DNA of 64,000 nt from Vibrio furnissii CIP 102972 (lineage in GTDB: Bacteria; Pseudomonadota; Gammaproteobacteria; Enterobacterales; Vibrionaceae). The translations under genes and the position numbers were made by a program. This document shows, piece by piece, positions 10,114 through 21,116 of the stretch (positions are counted from its first letter, which is position 1; each line of letters opens with the position of its first letter). Location: positions 682,001 to 746,000 of the forward strand of contig NZ_ACZP01000014.1 of assembly GCF_000176175.1 (NCBI RefSeq), in the 5' to 3' direction. The notes under the pieces were generated by a model. The model saw only the letters and a list, made by a program, of their open reading frames with translations, made no database searches and was not told where the DNA came from.

Positions 10114-12567
10114 TTAGCGTTTCACCGCTTCCAGTTTCCAGATGTTGTTGACGTAATCCCGAATACTGCGGTCTGAGCTAAATTTGCCGACCAGCGCGGT
10201 ATTGAGAATGGCTTTCTTCGCCCAGCCCGCTTGGTCGCGGTATTGCTGGTCAATCGCTTCGTGAGCCGCCACATAAGACGCGAAGTCCGCCAGAACCAAG
10301 TACGGGTCGCCGCCATCAAGCAAGCTGTCGTAGGTTGCGCGCAGTTTGCCCGGTGCGCCCGGCGTGAACTCGTCGCCCACCAGCAGATCTAGCGACGCTT
10401 TCAGCAGCGGATCCGCGTGGTAGAAGTCGTACGGGTTGTAACCGTTGGCTTTCAGTGATTCCACGCCATCGACTTCCAAACCGAAGATGTAGATGTTGTC
10501 GTCGCCCACTTCTTCACGAATTTCAACGTTTGCGCCGTCCATGGTGCCGATGGTCAATGCACCGTTCAGCGCCATCTTCATGTTGCCGGTACCCGATGCT
10601 TCTTTACCTGCAGTCGAGATTTGCTCAGACACATCCGCCGCTGGAATGATGATTTCAGCCATGCTGACGCGGTAGTCTGGCACAAACACCACTTTCAACT
10701 TGTTGTTGATGCGCGGATCGTTATTCACTTTCTCGGCAATCTTGTTGATGGCGTAGATGATCTCTTTCGCTAGGTGGTAACCCGGTGCCGCTTTCGCAGC
10801 GAAGAACACCACGCGAGGATGCATGTCAAAGCTTGGATCGTTCAGCAAGCGGTGGTACAGCGACAGAATGTGCAGCATGTTCAGGTGCTGACGTTTGTAC
10901 TCGTGCAGACGCTTGATTTGGACGTCAAAGATCGCATTGGTATCGAGTTCGATGCCCATGTTCTCTTGCACCCAATCCGCCAAACGCTGTTTGTTCTCTT
11001 TCTTCACGGCCATGAATTGCTTCTGGAATGCTTTGTCGTCAGCGAACTGAGCAATCGACTCCAGTTGATCCAGATCTGCCGGCCATTGGTCACCAATTTT
11101 ATCGGTGATCAGCGCAGACAAGCCTGGGTTACAGAATTTCAGCCAGCGACGCGGCGTAATGCCGTTGGTCACGTTTTGCAAACGGCCCGGATACAGTTCA
11201 TTGAACTCAGGGAACAGATCGCGTTTCACCAACTCAGAGTGCAGCGCCGCAACGCCGTTCACCGCGTAAGAGCCAATCACACACATGTTCGCCATGCGTA
11301 CCATGCGGTGGAAACCTTCTTGGATGATCGACAGTTTTTGCTGTTTCGCGACATCACCCGGCCATTTCGCACGTACTTCTTGCAGGAAGCGATGGTTGAT
11401 CTCGTAGATGATTTCCATGTGACGCGGCAGCAGACGCTGAATCAGAGATTCGCTCCACGTTTCCAGTGCTTCTGGCAACAAGGTGTGGTTGGTGTAAGCG
11501 AAAGTTTTTGAACAGATCGCCCATGCAGCATCCCATGACAGATCGCGTTCATCGATCAGAATGCGCATCAACTCAGGAATCGCGATGGTTGGGTGCGTAT
11601 CGTTGAGCTGAATGGTTTCTTGCTTTGGCAAATCTGCCAGCGTGAAACCTGCTGCTTCATGGCGACGTAGAATGTCGCGAATCGACGCGGCACTGTGGAA
11701 GTACTGCTGCATCAAGCGCAGTGTCTTACCTTTTTCGTGGTTGTCGTTCGGGTACAGCACTTTGGTGATGTTGCCCGCGTCAATCAACGCGTGCTGCGCT
11801 TCAAAGTAGTTACCGTTGTTGAAGCTTTCTAGAGAGAAAGGCGCAATTGCACGACATTCCCAAAGACGCAGCGGGTAAACCGTTTCGCTTTGGTAGCCAA
11901 CAATCGGCAAGTCCCACGGCATGGCTTGAACCATCATGCCCGGCACCCAGCGGCGTTTTTCTTTGCCGTTGTCTTGGTACACATCCACGTGGCCGTAGAA
12001 ACCGATTTCCTGTTTCAATTCAGGACGAGCGACTTCCCAAGGGTAACCTTCGACACCACGCCATGCGTCTGGTGCTTCTTTTTGATGGCCTTCATCAAAC
12101 GACTGTTTGAACAGACCGTATTCATAGTGCAGGCCGTAACCGACCGTTGGGTATTCTTGTGCAGCACAAGAATCCATAAAACATGCAGCCAGACGACCCA
12201 GACCGCCGTTGCCCAATGATGGGTCGCGCTCTTCTTCCAGCAGATCAGTCAGACTTTGACCCAGTTCGGTCATCGCTGCTGAAATCTCTTCGTACAGACC
12301 CATGCTGATCAGGTTGTTGCCTGTCAGACGGCCAATCAGAAATTCCAGTGACAAGTAGTTCAGGCTTTTCGCGTTCACGATGCGCTCGTCCTGCTCGGTT
12401 TGCAGCAGGTCAAACGTGGTTAATTCTGCCAATGCGCGGCCCATCGCCAAATACCAAGCGCGGCTCGAAGCGTGCTCAATCGTGGTGGCATAGGTTGCAG
12501 TCAGGTGGCGTTTTACGTTTTCTTGGAACAAAGCTTTATCAAAACTTTTTTGTTGAGTAGGTTTCAT
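10114..12567 (-). CDS. malP: Maltodextrin phosphorylase
   Basis: An 817-residue GT35 phosphorylase that releases glucose-1-phosphate from maltodextrins with pyridoxal phosphate. Markers include NYLSLEFLIGRL, DPSLGNGGLGRLAACFMDS, GYGLHYEYGLFKQ, QLNDTHPTIAIPELMRILID, VTNGITPRRWL, DVQIKRLHEYKRQ and the PLP-Lys segment EASGTGNMKMALNGALTIG. Length equals that of E. coli MalP/GlgP; location opposite malT and upstream of malQ makes MalP the better name. It starts at ATG 12567. The shared upstream region with malT has candidate MalT and CRP sites. Confidence 0.96.
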   Translation of the reverse strand: MKPTQQKSFDKALFQENVKRHLTATYATTIEHASSRAWYLAMGRALAELTTFDLLQTEQDERIVNAKSLNYLSLEFLIGRLTGNNLISMGLYEEISAAMTELGQSLTDLLEEERDPSLGNGGLGRLAACFMDSCAAQEYPTVGYGLHYEYGLFKQSFDEGHQKEAPDAWRGVEGYPWEVARPELKQEIGFYGHVDVYQDNGKEKRRWVPGMMVQAMPWDLPIVGYQSETVYPLRLWECRAIAPFSLESFNNGNYFEAQHALIDAGNITKVLYPNDNHEKGKTLRLMQQYFHSAASIRDILRRHEAAGFTLADLPKQETIQLNDTHPTIAIPELMRILIDERDLSWDAAWAICSKTFAYTNHTLLPEALETWSESLIQRLLPRHMEIIYEINHRFLQEVRAKWPGDVAKQQKLSIIQEGFHRMVRMANMCVIGSYAVNGVAALHSELVKRDLFPEFNELYPGRLQNVTNGITPRRWLKFCNPGLSALITDKIGDQWPADLDQLESIAQFADDKAFQKQFMAVKKENKQRLADWVQENMGIELDTNAIFDVQIKRLHEYKRQHLNMLHILSLYHRLLNDPSFDMHPRVVFFAAKAAPGYHLAKEIIYAINKIAEKVNNDPRINNKLKVVFVPDYRVSMAEIIIPAADVSEQISTAGKEASGTGNMKMALNGALTIGTMDGANVEIREEVGDDNIYIFGLEVDGVESLKANGYNPYDFYHADPLLKASLDLLVGDEFTPGAPGKLRATYDSLLDGGDPYLVLADFASYVAAHEAIDQQYRDQAGWAKKAILNTALVGKFSSDRSIRDYVNNIWKLEAVKR

Positions 12568-12628
12568 TGAGAAATCTCACTTTTCGGTTCTAATCCATCT
12601 GCGACATATCGTGCATCTGCTCTGCCAG

Positions 12629-12691
12629 CAAAACATCCTCCTGTTTCCGGCCGAAGTTGGGAGGAGGAGCAAGGGCGTAGAAGGAGGCGCA
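12629..12691. promoter_or_regulatory. Candidate MalT boxes upstream of malP
   Basis: TGGGAGGAGG at 12658-12667 (plus strand) matches the MalT box GGGGAKGAGG in 9 of 10 positions. A GGAGGATG core lies on the minus strand at 12634-12641, and a weaker GAAGGAGG sits at 12680-12687. Clusters of MalT boxes in mixed orientation are usual at mal promoters. The exact set is uncertain. Confidence 0.5.
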
Positions 12692-12743
12692 CCTGAGTTG
12701 GAGTGATCTGCCTCTCAATGATTTAGCAAAGAGCGAAATTATG

Positions 12744-12759
12744 AGTGACTGGGATCACG
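12744..12759. promoter_or_regulatory. Candidate CRP site in the malP-malT intergenic region
   Basis: AGTGA-CTGGGA-TCACG is one mismatch per half from TGTGA-N6-TCACA. It lies 177 bases upstream of malP on the far side of the MalT-like boxes, where CRP commonly assists MalT. Confidence 0.55.
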
Positions 12760-12927
12760 ACAATCATCTTCCTAACCCTAGTGGAGATTTATAAAAGAGA
12801 GGTTTCTGGCTCTGAAACCATTTGCTCAATGTGCGGCGGGATTCACAAAATCTTCGCATTCGTTACGCAGATTTCATGAAATATCGTAGAGGGTGGACAC
12901 TTCACCTTAGCCCTCACGCACCACTTT

Positions 12928-12943
12928 GGTGACAAACCTCACA
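12928..12943. promoter_or_regulatory. Candidate CRP site upstream of malT
   Basis: GGTGA-CAAACC-TCACA matches TGTGA-N6-TCACA except for one base. It is 157 bases before the malT ATG and suits the known CRP activation of malT in enteric bacteria. The rest of 12568-13099 shows no gene. Confidence 0.65.
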
Positions 12944-13099
12944 AATTTGGGGCGTAGTTGTCCGGGAAGTGTGAAACCTGCAGGAATCTCGTGGGCGATC
13001 AATAAACGTAGGGAAAGACATCAAGTAACATCTTCATCATTAAACCGTGAGCTAGCCCTCACTACTGATTACCACGAGACGGAAACGGGAAGTACAACG

Positions 13100-15808
13100 A
13101 TGTGGATACCCTCGAAATTAACTCGCCCCGGACGGCTGCATAACGCCATCGTCAGGCCGCGCGTGTTAGAACTGTTGCAACAAGCGCCTTGCTATAAGCT
13201 CGTGTTGTTCCGTTCTCCTGCGGGTTATGGCAAAACCACCATGGCAGCGCAGTGGCTGGCAGACAAACCCAATGTGGGTTGGTACAGCATCGATGAAAGC
13301 GACAACGACACGTTCCGCTTCATGAACTATCTGCTGCAAGCCTTGAATAAAGCCACATCGCAAAGCTGCCCCAATGCGCAAAAGCTGGCCGAGCGTCGCC
13401 AATTCTCATCGCTGCATTCGCTGTTCAGTGAAGTGTTCGCCGAAATGTCGAATTTCCATCACGAGTGTTTCGTGGTGCTCGATGACTATCATCTGATTTC
13501 CGATGAAGAGATCCATGAAGCGATGCGCTTTTTCCTCAAGCACATGCCGGATAACCTCACCTTAGTGGTCACCAGCCGCATGACACCGCCACTGGGGACC
13601 GCCAACCTGCGCGTGCGCGACCTGATGATTGAGATCGGCAACGAACTGCTGGCGTTTGATAACGAAGAGACCACCCGCTTCTTTAATCAGCGCGTTGCGG
13701 ATGGCATCGACGACACCACGGCCGTGAGCCTGCGTAATTATGTTGAAGGCTGGCCGTCTGCGCTGCAGTTGATCGCCCTGCAAGCGCAGCATCAAAAACG
13801 CACCTTGGCGCAAACCGCCGAATCGGTGTCGCACTTTAACCATGCGCATTTGTGGGATTACTTGGTGGAAGAGGTGTTTGATCTGCTTGACCAAGAGACC
13901 CGTTACTTCCTGATGCAGTGCTCGGTGCTGGATCACTTTAATGACGCTTTGGTCGCCGCCCTCACCAAACGTGACGACGCGTTGAGTATGATTGAGTCGC
14001 TCAATCGCTACGGCCTGTTTATCTACCCGCTGGAAGGCGAGCAAAACTGGTATCGCTTCCACAATCTGTTTGCTGAATTTCTGGCTCACCAACGCATGGC
14101 GCGCATTCCGCAACAAGAACAAGAGTTGCACCGCGCCGCTGCACGCGCGTGGCTGGAAGCCAGCACACCACATCAAGCGCTGCGTCATGCCCACCTTGCG
14201 CAAGACACCGATCTGCTGGCCAGTATTCTGACTCAGTACGGCTGGAAAATGTTCAACCAAGGCGAATTGGAAGTACTGGAAGCGGCGATTAACCTGCTCA
14301 CACCCACGCAGCTCTACAGCGAACCGAAGCTATGCCTGCTGCAAGCTTGGCTGGCCCAGAGCCAACACCGCTATGAAGATGTCGGCGACATGCTGATCCG
14401 CGCCGACAAAGAGATGAAAGCGCTGAATGTCGAGCCAAGCAACAGGCAACAAGGGGAGTTCAATGCGCTGCGCGCGCAAGTGGCCATCAACCAAAACGCC
14501 CCGGAAAAAGCCTTGGAGCTGGCGGAACTGGCCCTGAGCCAGCTCGACAACACCATTTATCGCAGCCGCATCGTGGCAACCTCGGTGGTAGGCGAAGTCA
14601 ATCACGTGCTGGGGCAACTGAGCCGCGCGCTGTCGATGATGCAGCAAACCGAGAAACTGGCGCGCCAATATCAGGTGTACCATCAGGCACTGTGGGCGCT
14701 GCTACAACAAAGCGAGATACTGATCGCACAAGGGTACGTACAGGCCGCATTCGAAGTGCAAGACAATGCGTTCAAACTGGTCGAAGAGCAGCATCTGCAC
14801 CAAGTGCCGCTGCACGAATTCTTGCTGCGTATTCGCGCGCAAATTCTGTGGTGCTGGAACCGGTTAGATGAAGCCGAAGAGTGCGCCTATAAAGGGCTGG
14901 ATGTGCTTGGCAATCACTCGCCAAGTCAGCACTTGCACAGCTATTCCATGCTGGCGCGCATTGCCATTGGTCGCGGTGAGCTGGATAAAGCCGGCCGCTT
15001 TATCGAACAGATTCAGCATTTAATGAAACAGTCGAACTACCACGTCGACTGGACGGCGAACGCCTCGCTGTCGCTGATCCTTTACTGGCAAGCGCGTGGT
15101 GATATGGATGCGATGGAAACGTGGCTCGAAACCACCACACGCCCAGAACGCGCCTGCAACCACTTCTCTCAATTGCAGTGGCGCAACATTGCACGCGTGC
15201 AAATCAACCTAGAGCAGTTTGATGACGCGCAGCACACGCTGACCTTCATGCAAGCGCAAGCGGAGCAGTACCAGCTCATCACCGACATCAACCGCAACCT
15301 GATTGTAGAAGCGAACCTAGCGACCACATGTGGCCAAGAAGAGTTGGCGCGCGAGAAAATCAAAGAGGCGCTGCGCCTGACCAACCAAACCGGCATGATC
15401 GGCAACTTCCTGGTTGATGGACACAAGATTGGTCATCTGCTGGAAAAACTAGTGCATCGCGTTGAGCTGGGTGATTTGGAGCGCCACCGCGCGCAGCAGT
15501 TGATGAAAGAGATCTCCACCACCCAGCGCAGCCGCTCAGTGCATTTTGACGAGGAGTTTGTCGAGAAGCTCATCAACCACCCGAACATTCCGGAGTTAGT
15601 GCGCACCAGCCCGCTGACGCAGCGTGAATGGCAGGTGTTGGGGCTCATCTACTCTGGCTTTAGTAATGAACAGATCGCGCAAGAGCTGGATGTGGCGGGC
15701 ACCACCATCAAAACCCACATTCGCAACCTGTATCAAAAGCTCAACATCGCCAACCGCAAAGAGGCGATTCGCACCGCAGAGAACCTGCTGCAATTGATGG
15801 GGTACTAA
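13100..15808 (+). CDS. malT: MalT, ATP- and maltotriose-dependent transcriptional activator
   Basis: A 902-residue STAND-class regulator, matching the 901 of E. coli MalT. The true N-terminus [13 protein letters not shown] at 13100 mirrors E. coli MLIPSKLSRP; an in-frame extension to 12926 would run over the CRP site. Visible parts are the Walker [17 protein letters not shown] (about residues 36-51), Walker [11 protein letters not shown], a long helical TPR-like sensor region (about residues 430-800) and a C-terminal LuxR-type HTH ([20 protein letters not shown], then [20 protein letters not shown]). It activates mal genes when bound to maltotriose and ATP. It is divergent from malP and followed by a terminator. 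Confidence 0.97.
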   Translation: MWIPSKLTRPGRLHNAIVRPRVLELLQQAPCYKLVLFRSPAGYGKTTMAAQWLADKPNVGWYSIDESDNDTFRFMNYLLQALNKATSQSCPNAQKLAERRQFSSLHSLFSEVFAEMSNFHHECFVVLDDYHLISDEEIHEAMRFFLKHMPDNLTLVVTSRMTPPLGTANLRVRDLMIEIGNELLAFDNEETTRFFNQRVADGIDDTTAVSLRNYVEGWPSALQLIALQAQHQKRTLAQTAESVSHFNHAHLWDYLVEEVFDLLDQETRYFLMQCSVLDHFNDALVAALTKRDDALSMIESLNRYGLFIYPLEGEQNWYRFHNLFAEFLAHQRMARIPQQEQELHRAAARAWLEASTPHQALRHAHLAQDTDLLASILTQYGWKMFNQGELEVLEAAINLLTPTQLYSEPKLCLLQAWLAQSQHRYEDVGDMLIRADKEMKALNVEPSNRQQGEFNALRAQVAINQNAPEKALELAELALSQLDNTIYRSRIVATSVVGEVNHVLGQLSRALSMMQQTEKLARQYQVYHQALWALLQQSEILIAQGYVQAAFEVQDNAFKLVEEQHLHQVPLHEFLLRIRAQILWCWNRLDEAEECAYKGLDVLGNHSPSQHLHSYSMLARIAIGRGELDKAGRFIEQIQHLMKQSNYHVDWTANASLSLILYWQARGDMDAMETWLETTTRPERACNHFSQLQWRNIARVQINLEQFDDAQHTLTFMQAQAEQYQLITDINRNLIVEANLATTCGQEELAREKIKEALRLTNQTGMIGNFLVDGHKIGHLLEKLVHRVELGDLERHRAQQLMKEISTTQRSRSVHFDEEFVEKLINHPNIPELVRTSPLTQREWQVLGLIYSGFSNEQIAQELDVAGTTIKTHIRNLYQKLNIANRKEAIRTAENLLQLMGY

Positions 15809-15825
15809 CCCACCTTCAGAAACGC

Positions 15826-15854
15826 AAAGAGCCAGCAATCGCTGGCTCTTTTTT
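15826..15854 (+). terminator. Rho-independent terminator after malT (probably bidirectional)
   Basis: Stem GAGCCAGC/GCTGGCTC with loop AATC, T-run on the plus strand and an A-run on the other side, between convergent malT and yibL. Confidence 0.88.
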
Positions 15855-15871
15855 ATGTTTGCGGCGTCGCC

Positions 15872-16228
15872 TTAGAACGGCTTTGGCGCAAATCCGGTCA
15901 TCACTTCCAAACGCAGCGCTTTACCGACTTTAGTCATCGGGTGCACCACAACCAGACCTTTGACTGATTTTTTCAGTTTCCCCAGATCCGCTTGCTCAGC
16001 TTTGGTGATTTCGCGCGAGAAAGGCATATCCGCCAGTTTCTTACGCTCTTTATTGGTCTCGTAATCGTTTTTGCCTTTCAGGCCGTTCAGCTTCTTCGAC
16101 AGCTCTTCCACCTCATCGGTGAACTTGCTGATCATCGCGTCATCGCCGCGAGTCTTAGCAGCATCCAACTTGTGACGGCAGGTATCGAGACGGTTATGCA
16201 TTTGTTGAATGTCGTTTTTTAGACTCAT
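15872..16228 (-). CDS. yibL: YibL family (DUF2810) ribosome-associated protein
   Basis: A 118-residue, Lys-rich protein starting MSLKNDIQQMHNRLDTCRHK. An N-terminal coiled coil (about residues 1-55) is followed by the conserved KKLADMPFSREITKAEQADL and GLVVVHPMTKVGKALRLEV segments of the YibL family. E. coli YibL copurifies with ribosomes; its function is unknown. The start at 16228 has GAGGG upstream; an in-frame extension to 16303 has an atypical composition and was not used. Convergent with malT, sharing its terminator. Confidence 0.85.
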   Translation of the reverse strand: MSLKNDIQQMHNRLDTCRHKLDAAKTRGDDAMISKFTDEVEELSKKLNGLKGKNDYETNKERKKLADMPFSREITKAEQADLGKLKKSVKGLVVVHPMTKVGKALRLEVMTGFAPKPF

Positions 16229-16327
16229 GGAAAAACCCTCTTTGTAGATCGGGCACGGAGTATAGCACAATGCGCCAATGCGTAACGGTTTTCTCACCAA
16301 CAAATATTCCGCGACCGCAGAAAAGAA

Positions 16328-16350
16328 AAGGCGCCCAGAAAGGGCGCCTT
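16328..16350 (-). terminator. Rho-independent terminator of the cyo operon
   Basis: Stem AAGGCGCCC/GGGCGCCTT, followed on the minus strand by TTTTCTTTT. It lies 23 bases after the cyoE stop codon. Confidence 0.85.
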
Positions 16351-16372
16351 TGAGCTTGTGACGGGTTGTAAG

Positions 16373-17239
16373 CTAGATAATCAGAGGAATCAGTTCCAAG
16401 CCAAGCACAGAACTGATGCCCATCACCACCAGCAGTGACACTTTAAACACCGTTTTTGACCACGCGACATAGTTGTCTTCGGTCACCGGTTTGAAAGTCA
16501 CTTTGGTCCACATGAAGCATACGGCAGCCGCAATCACCAGGTACTCATAGCCACACTCCCCAAGCAGGAATAAAGCCAAAGCCACCAAGTTGAATGCCAC
16601 CACATACGCGATCATGTGTTTGCGTGCTTTTTCAATGCCAGAGACAACCGGCAATACAGGAATGCCAGCAGCCTTGTAATCTTGCATACGGAACATCGCA
16701 ATCGCATAAGAATGCGGCATCTGCCACAGGCAGAACAGTGCAAACAGCAGTACCGCTTCCAAGCTGATGTAGTTGGTGACAGCCAAGTAACCCACCAGCG
16801 GTGGTACAGCGCCAGAGACGCTGCCGACTAACGTGCCGTACACCGAGGTGCGTTTGTACCACATGGTGTAGAAGAACACGTAAAACACGTATCCCAGCAA
16901 CACCACCACGGTGGACAGCGGGTTCGCCATGCGATAAAGCAGAGCCGTGCCGCCGAGCAGCAGAGCGATGGCGTAAACAAACGCGTGGTCAACATTGATT
17001 TCCCCTTGCGCCAGCAAGCGGCCACGGGTGCGATCCATTCGCAAATCGATATCACGATCGAAAATGTTGTTCACCACACAGCCTGACGCAATCACCATTG
17101 CCACACCCGCCAAGGTGTATGCCAGCAAAGCCACATCGGCCGCCTCAGATTTCGCTGCGAGGAAGTACCCCGCAGCGACTGAGATCAGGTTACCGATGAT
17201 GATGCCCGGCTTGGTGATAGAGATGTAACCTTTGATCAT
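16373..17239 (-). CDS. cyoE: Protoheme IX farnesyltransferase (heme O synthase)
   Basis: A 288-residue UbiA-superfamily membrane prenyltransferase that makes heme O for the bo3 oxidase. The first Asp-rich motif NNIFDRDIDLRMDRTRGR (about residues 58-75) and the downstream MPHSYAIAMFRMQDYKAAGI region are characteristic. About seven to nine transmembrane helices are evident. It is the last gene of cyoABCDE, 10 bases after cyoD, as in E. coli. Confidence 0.96.
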   Translation of the reverse strand: MIKGYISITKPGIIIGNLISVAAGYFLAAKSEAADVALLAYTLAGVAMVIASGCVVNNIFDRDIDLRMDRTRGRLLAQGEINVDHAFVYAIALLLGGTALLYRMANPLSTVVVLLGYVFYVFFYTMWYKRTSVYGTLVGSVSGAVPPLVGYLAVTNYISLEAVLLFALFCLWQMPHSYAIAMFRMQDYKAAGIPVLPVVSGIEKARKHMIAYVVAFNLVALALFLLGECGYEYLVIAAAVCFMWTKVTFKPVTEDNYVAWSKTVFKVSLLVVMGISSVLGLELIPLII

Positions 17240-17249
17240 AGATGACCTA

Positions 17250-17564
17250 CTACATCATCATGTTGATGTTGAGGTTCCACATGATCCAGATTGAACCACC
17301 AATCAAGATCAGGACCACAAGGGCGGTAAACATCAAAGACACCAGGTTCCAACGGCCATCTTCGGTACGCGTTTCCATGTGCAGGAAGTACACAAAGTGC
17401 ACAAACACTTGCACAATCGCACAACCAAACATCAGTGCAAAAGTCACCGCTTCAGGCAGGCTTTGAGTCGCGACAAAGTAGAACGGGATAATGGTCAGGA
17501 TCAGTGACGCAATAAAGCCCTTGATGTAATCGCTTTTACCAGAATCTACATGTTGGTTGCTCAT
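17250..17564 (-). CDS. cyoD: Cytochrome bo3 quinol oxidase subunit IV
   Basis: 104 residues with three transmembrane helices; [18 protein letters not shown] and [13 protein letters not shown] are typical of CyoD. It helps assemble the CuB-binding subunit I. The start [11 protein letters not shown] at 17564 overlaps the end of cyoC by 4 bases (ATGA); the longer frame to 17609 runs into cyoC and is unlikely. Confidence 0.94.
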   Translation of the reverse strand: MSNQHVDSGKSDYIKGFIASLILTIIPFYFVATQSLPEAVTFALMFGCAIVQVFVHFVYFLHMETRTEDGRWNLVSLMFTALVVLILIGGSIWIMWNLNINMMM

Positions 17565-18163
17565 GACATTACTCCCAGTAGGTAGACGATGGTGAATACA
17601 CAGATCCAAACGATATCGAGGAAGTGCCAGAACAAGCTTAAGCAGTTAAAGCGGGTTTCCATCATGTCGTTCAGGCCTTTGGTATTCAGCTGCCAGTAAC
17701 ACACGGCCAACCAAATCAGACCAAAGGTCACGTGCAGACCGTGCGTGCCCACCAGCGTAAAGAACGCCGACAGGAATGCACTGCGCTGCGGACCTGCACC
17801 TTCTGCAATCAGGTGATGGAACTCGTACAGTTCCATGCCGATAAAGCCAGCACCCAACAGGAAGGTCACCGCCAGCCAGCGTTTCAGGCCAGCGATGTCT
17901 TTGCGTTTCATCGCAATCATCCCGAAACCAAACGTGATACTACTGAACAGCAGCAGCATGGTTTCAGCAAAAACGAATGGCAGTTCAAACAGCTCTTTGC
18001 CGGTTGGACCGCCTGCGGTCGCATTCGACAGCACGGCGAACGTTGCAAACAAGCTTGCAAACAGAACGCAGTCGCTCATCAAGTAGATCCAGAAACCGAA
18101 CAGCTTGATGCCACCGGTGTCGTGGTGATCGTGGTCATGTGCGCTGTGAGCATTAGCGTGCAT
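17561..18163 (-). CDS. cyoC: Cytochrome bo3 quinol oxidase subunit III
   Basis: 200 residues with five predicted membrane helices, of the heme-copper oxidase subunit III family. Segments [20 protein letters not shown] and [16 protein letters not shown] are diagnostic. The N-terminus is His-rich (HDHDHHD). The start overlaps the end of cyoB by 11 bases, so translation is probably coupled. Confidence 0.96.
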   Translation of the reverse strand: MHANAHSAHDHDHHDTGGIKLFGFWIYLMSDCVLFASLFATFAVLSNATAGGPTGKELFELPFVFAETMLLLFSSITFGFGMIAMKRKDIAGLKRWLAVTFLLGAGFIGMELYEFHHLIAEGAGPQRSAFLSAFFTLVGTHGLHVTFGLIWLAVCYWQLNTKGLNDMMETRFNCLSLFWHFLDIVWICVFTIVYLLGVMS

Positions 18164-20192
18164 AGGTCACCTCCATATCTTCATCGTCACCCTGGTCGCC
18201 AGACGCTGGGTTCGCTGTCGCTTGCGCGGCACGTTGACGATGCGCTTCTTCAATCGCTTTAATTTCATCCACCTGAACGTAGTAGTCGAGGTCTTCATTG
18301 AAGCTGTGCTTGATACTGGTCACGACGATACCGATGAAGCCAATCGCCGCCAGCCACCAGATGTACCAAATCATCGCGAAACCAAAGATCAGCGCCCATG
18401 CAGAAACGTACATACCCGTTGGCGTATTTTTCGGCATGTGAATTGGCTGGTATTCCACTTCTTTATTCAGATCGTGTTCACCACGCTCTTTCTGGTACCA
18501 GAAGGCATCCAACTCGTCGCCTTTTGGCAACACGGCAAAGTTGTAGAACGGCGGTGGTGATGACGTTGCCCATTCCAGAGTACGGCCACCCCATGGGTCG
18601 CCCGTCAGGTCTAGGTTCTGTTTACGGTCACGCACACTCACGTAGATCTGAATGAACTGACACAGCACGCCCAGTGCGACGATCGCGGTACCAAAGGCAG
18701 CCACCGCCAAAAACGGGAAGAACTCAGGGTCAATGTTCTGGCTGATACGACGAGTCATCCCCATAAAGCCCAACGCGTACAGCGGTAGGAAGGCCAGAAT
18801 GAAGCCAGTCAGCCAGCACCAGAACGCGCGTTTACCCCAAGTTTCATTCAGCGTGAAACCGGTCGCTTTCGGGAACCAGTACGTGATCGCTGCGAAACAG
18901 CCAAACACCACACCACCGATAATCACGTTATGGAAGTGCGCAATCAAGAAGACCGAGTTGTGCAGCACGAAGTCCGCGCCCGGTACGGCCATCAGAACGC
19001 CAGTCATCCCGCCGATAGAGAACGAAATCAGGAAGCCAACCGTCCACATCATCGGCGTGGTGAATTGAATGCGACCACGGTACATGGTGAACAACCAGTT
19101 GAAAATCTTCACCCCGGTCGGGATAGAGATGATCATGGTCGCGATACCGAAGAACGCGTTCACGTTCGCGCCGCCACCCATGGTAAAGAAGTGGTGCAGC
19201 CACACGATAAACGCGAGAACCGTGATCACGATCGTTGCCCACACCAGCGAGGTGTAGCCGAACAGTTTCTTACGCGAGAACGTTGCCGTCACTTCTGAGA
19301 ACACACCGAACACTGGCAGCACCAGAATGTACACTTCTGGGTGACCCCACGCCCAAATCAGGTTGACATACATCATCATGTTGCCACCCATATCATTGGT
19401 GAAGAAGTGCATCCCGAGGTAACGGTCCAGCGTCAGCAGTGCGATGGTCACGGTCAGAATCGGGAATGAGATGATGATCAGGATGTTGGCGCAGAACGAT
19501 GCCCAAGTGAATACTGGCATTTTCATCAGCGGCATCGACGGCGTACGCATACGCAGAATTGTCGCGAAGAAGTTCACACCGGTCAGCGTCGTACCGACAC
19601 CGGAGATCTGCAGCGCCCATATCCAATAGTCGACCCCGACCCCCGGACTGGCATCAATGCCCGACAATGGCGGATAAGCCAACCAACCCGTACGGCCAAA
19701 CTCACCCACAGCCAGCGACATGTTGGTCAGAATGACACCGACAACAAACAGCCAGAAGCTCAAGTTGTTCAGGTAAGGGAACGCCACGTCACGAGCACCG
19801 ATTTGCAGCGGCACCACGATGTTCATCAAACCGATGACCAGCGGCATGGCCACGAAGAAAATCATGATCACGCCGTGCGCAGTGAAGATTTGGTCGTAGT
19901 GGTGCTGCGGCAAGTAGCCCGCTTCACCCGCTGACGACAATAATTGTTGGCTACGCATCATCACGGCATCAGCAAAACCACGAATTAACATGATCATCGC
20001 AACCGCAATGTACATAAAGCCCAGTTTTTTGTGGTCTACTGAAGTAAACCATTCATTCCATAGGTACTGCCATTTGCCCATACGCGTAATGGTCAGCACG
20101 ACCGCAAGGCCCACAATCGCAATCACGGCCATCGTGATCATGATGATAGGCTCATGATATGGAATGGAATCTAGTGTTAGTCTTCCAAACAT
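18153..20192 (-). CDS. cyoB: Cytochrome bo3 quinol oxidase subunit I
   Basis: 679 residues; the catalytic subunit reduces oxygen at a heme O-CuB centre and pumps protons. It shows the family signature around [20 protein letters not shown] (His ligand and cross-linked Tyr) and HHFFTMGG (CuB ligands), plus HFHNVIIGG near the C-terminal heme ligands. The N-terminus [15 protein letters not shown] matches E. coli CyoB. It starts 6 bases after the cyoA stop. Confidence 0.98.
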   Translation of the reverse strand: MFGRLTLDSIPYHEPIIMITMAVIAIVGLAVVLTITRMGKWQYLWNEWFTSVDHKKLGFMYIAVAMIMLIRGFADAVMMRSQQLLSSAGEAGYLPQHHYDQIFTAHGVIMIFFVAMPLVIGLMNIVVPLQIGARDVAFPYLNNLSFWLFVVGVILTNMSLAVGEFGRTGWLAYPPLSGIDASPGVGVDYWIWALQISGVGTTLTGVNFFATILRMRTPSMPLMKMPVFTWASFCANILIIISFPILTVTIALLTLDRYLGMHFFTNDMGGNMMMYVNLIWAWGHPEVYILVLPVFGVFSEVTATFSRKKLFGYTSLVWATIVITVLAFIVWLHHFFTMGGGANVNAFFGIATMIISIPTGVKIFNWLFTMYRGRIQFTTPMMWTVGFLISFSIGGMTGVLMAVPGADFVLHNSVFLIAHFHNVIIGGVVFGCFAAITYWFPKATGFTLNETWGKRAFWCWLTGFILAFLPLYALGFMGMTRRISQNIDPEFFPFLAVAAFGTAIVALGVLCQFIQIYVSVRDRKQNLDLTGDPWGGRTLEWATSSPPPFYNFAVLPKGDELDAFWYQKERGEHDLNKEVEYQPIHMPKNTPTGMYVSAWALIFGFAMIWYIWWLAAIGFIGIVVTSIKHSFNEDLDYYVQVDEIKAIEEAHRQRAAQATANPASGDQGDDEDMEVTYAR

Positions 20193-20198
20193 CGTTTG

Positions 20199-21116
20199 TT
20201 ACCCTTTATGTTCTGCCATGTTCATATGACCGTGCGCTTCTTTCGCTTCGCCACCCATGTCGTGAGAACCCATAAACTGCATCACTACAGCCGAGAACAA
20301 ATCATGAGGCACGCTGGAGAAGTAAGTCACAGGAACGTCTTCACTTGGTTTCGCTAGCGCTTGGTAATCGCTGAAATCATGCAGCTTGTTTGGCTGTGAT
20401 TTCACGTCGTTCACCCAGTTGTCGAAGCTCTGTTGATCGGGCAATGCATTGGCCACGAACTTCATGTGAGAGAAACCTTCGCCGCTGTAGCTGGCAGACA
20501 TACCTTTGAACTCACCTTCGTGGTTCGCAATCAGGTGCAGACGAGTCACCATGCCAGGCATCGCGTAGATCTGGCTGCCCAGTTGCGGAATAAAGAAGGA
20601 GTTCATGATGTTGTCAGACGTGATTTTGAACTTCACCGGAACATCTTTCGGGAATGCGACGTAGTTGACGGTAGCAATCTGCTGCTCTGGATAGATGAAT
20701 AGCCATTTCCAGTCCAGTGACACCACTTCAATCGTCATCGGTTTGACGTCGCTTTGGAGTGGGACGGATGGCTCCAGCTCATGCGTAGAACGCCAGGTAA
20801 TCACACCCAAAATCGCGATGATGATGATTGGAATCGTCCAAACCACCACTTCGATTTTGGTCGAGTGAGACCATTCTGGTGTGTACTCTACGTCAGTGTT
20901 GCTCGCACGGTATTTGTAGGAGAAGTAAATTGTCATCAGAATCACGGGGATGACGACAATCAACATCAGAACAAGAGCGGTGATGATCAACTCTTTTTCA
21001 CGTACCCCTACCATGCCCTTGGGATCAAGCAAAGCAGATTGACATCCTGAGAGGAGCAAAATTGCAAAAAACAATCCCGCTCTCGACAAGATGTTTTTGT
21101 ATCTTGAGGCTTCCAT
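20199..21116 (-). CDS. cyoA: Cytochrome bo3 quinol oxidase subunit II (lipoprotein)
   Basis: 305 residues. It starts at [14 protein letters not shown] (21116) with a lipoprotein signal ending LLLSGC, then two membrane helices and a periplasmic cupredoxin-like domain that lacks the CuA ligands, as expected for a quinol oxidase. Conserved parts are [37 protein letters not shown] and [11 protein letters not shown]. The C-terminus is His-rich ([13 protein letters not shown]). First gene of cyoABCDE; a longer in-frame reading to 21242 precedes the signal peptide and was rejected. Confidence 0.96.
   Translation of the reverse strand: MEASRYKNILSRAGLFFAILLLSGCQSALLDPKGMVGVREKELIITALVLMLIVVIPVILMTIYFSYKYRASNTDVEYTPEWSHSTKIEVVVWTIPIIIIAILGVITWRSTHELEPSVPLQSDVKPMTIEVVSLDWKWLFIYPEQQIATVNYVAFPKDVPVKFKITSDNIMNSFFIPQLGSQIYAMPGMVTRLHLIANHEGEFKGMSASYSGEGFSHMKFVANALPDQQSFDNWVNDVKSQPNKLHDFSDYQALAKPSEDVPVTYFSSVPHDLFSAVVMQFMGSHDMGGEAKEAHGHMNMAEHKG

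Noticed and set aside
12926..13099. N-terminal extension of MalT
   Set aside because: It would overlie the CRP site, and the MWIPSKL start at 13100 matches the family N-terminus.
19129..19140. ATGATCATGGTC inside cyoB as an RctB site
   Set aside because: It lies in codons for a Met/Ile/Val-rich membrane helix where this string arises easily, and the flanks do not match iterons, unlike 53631.
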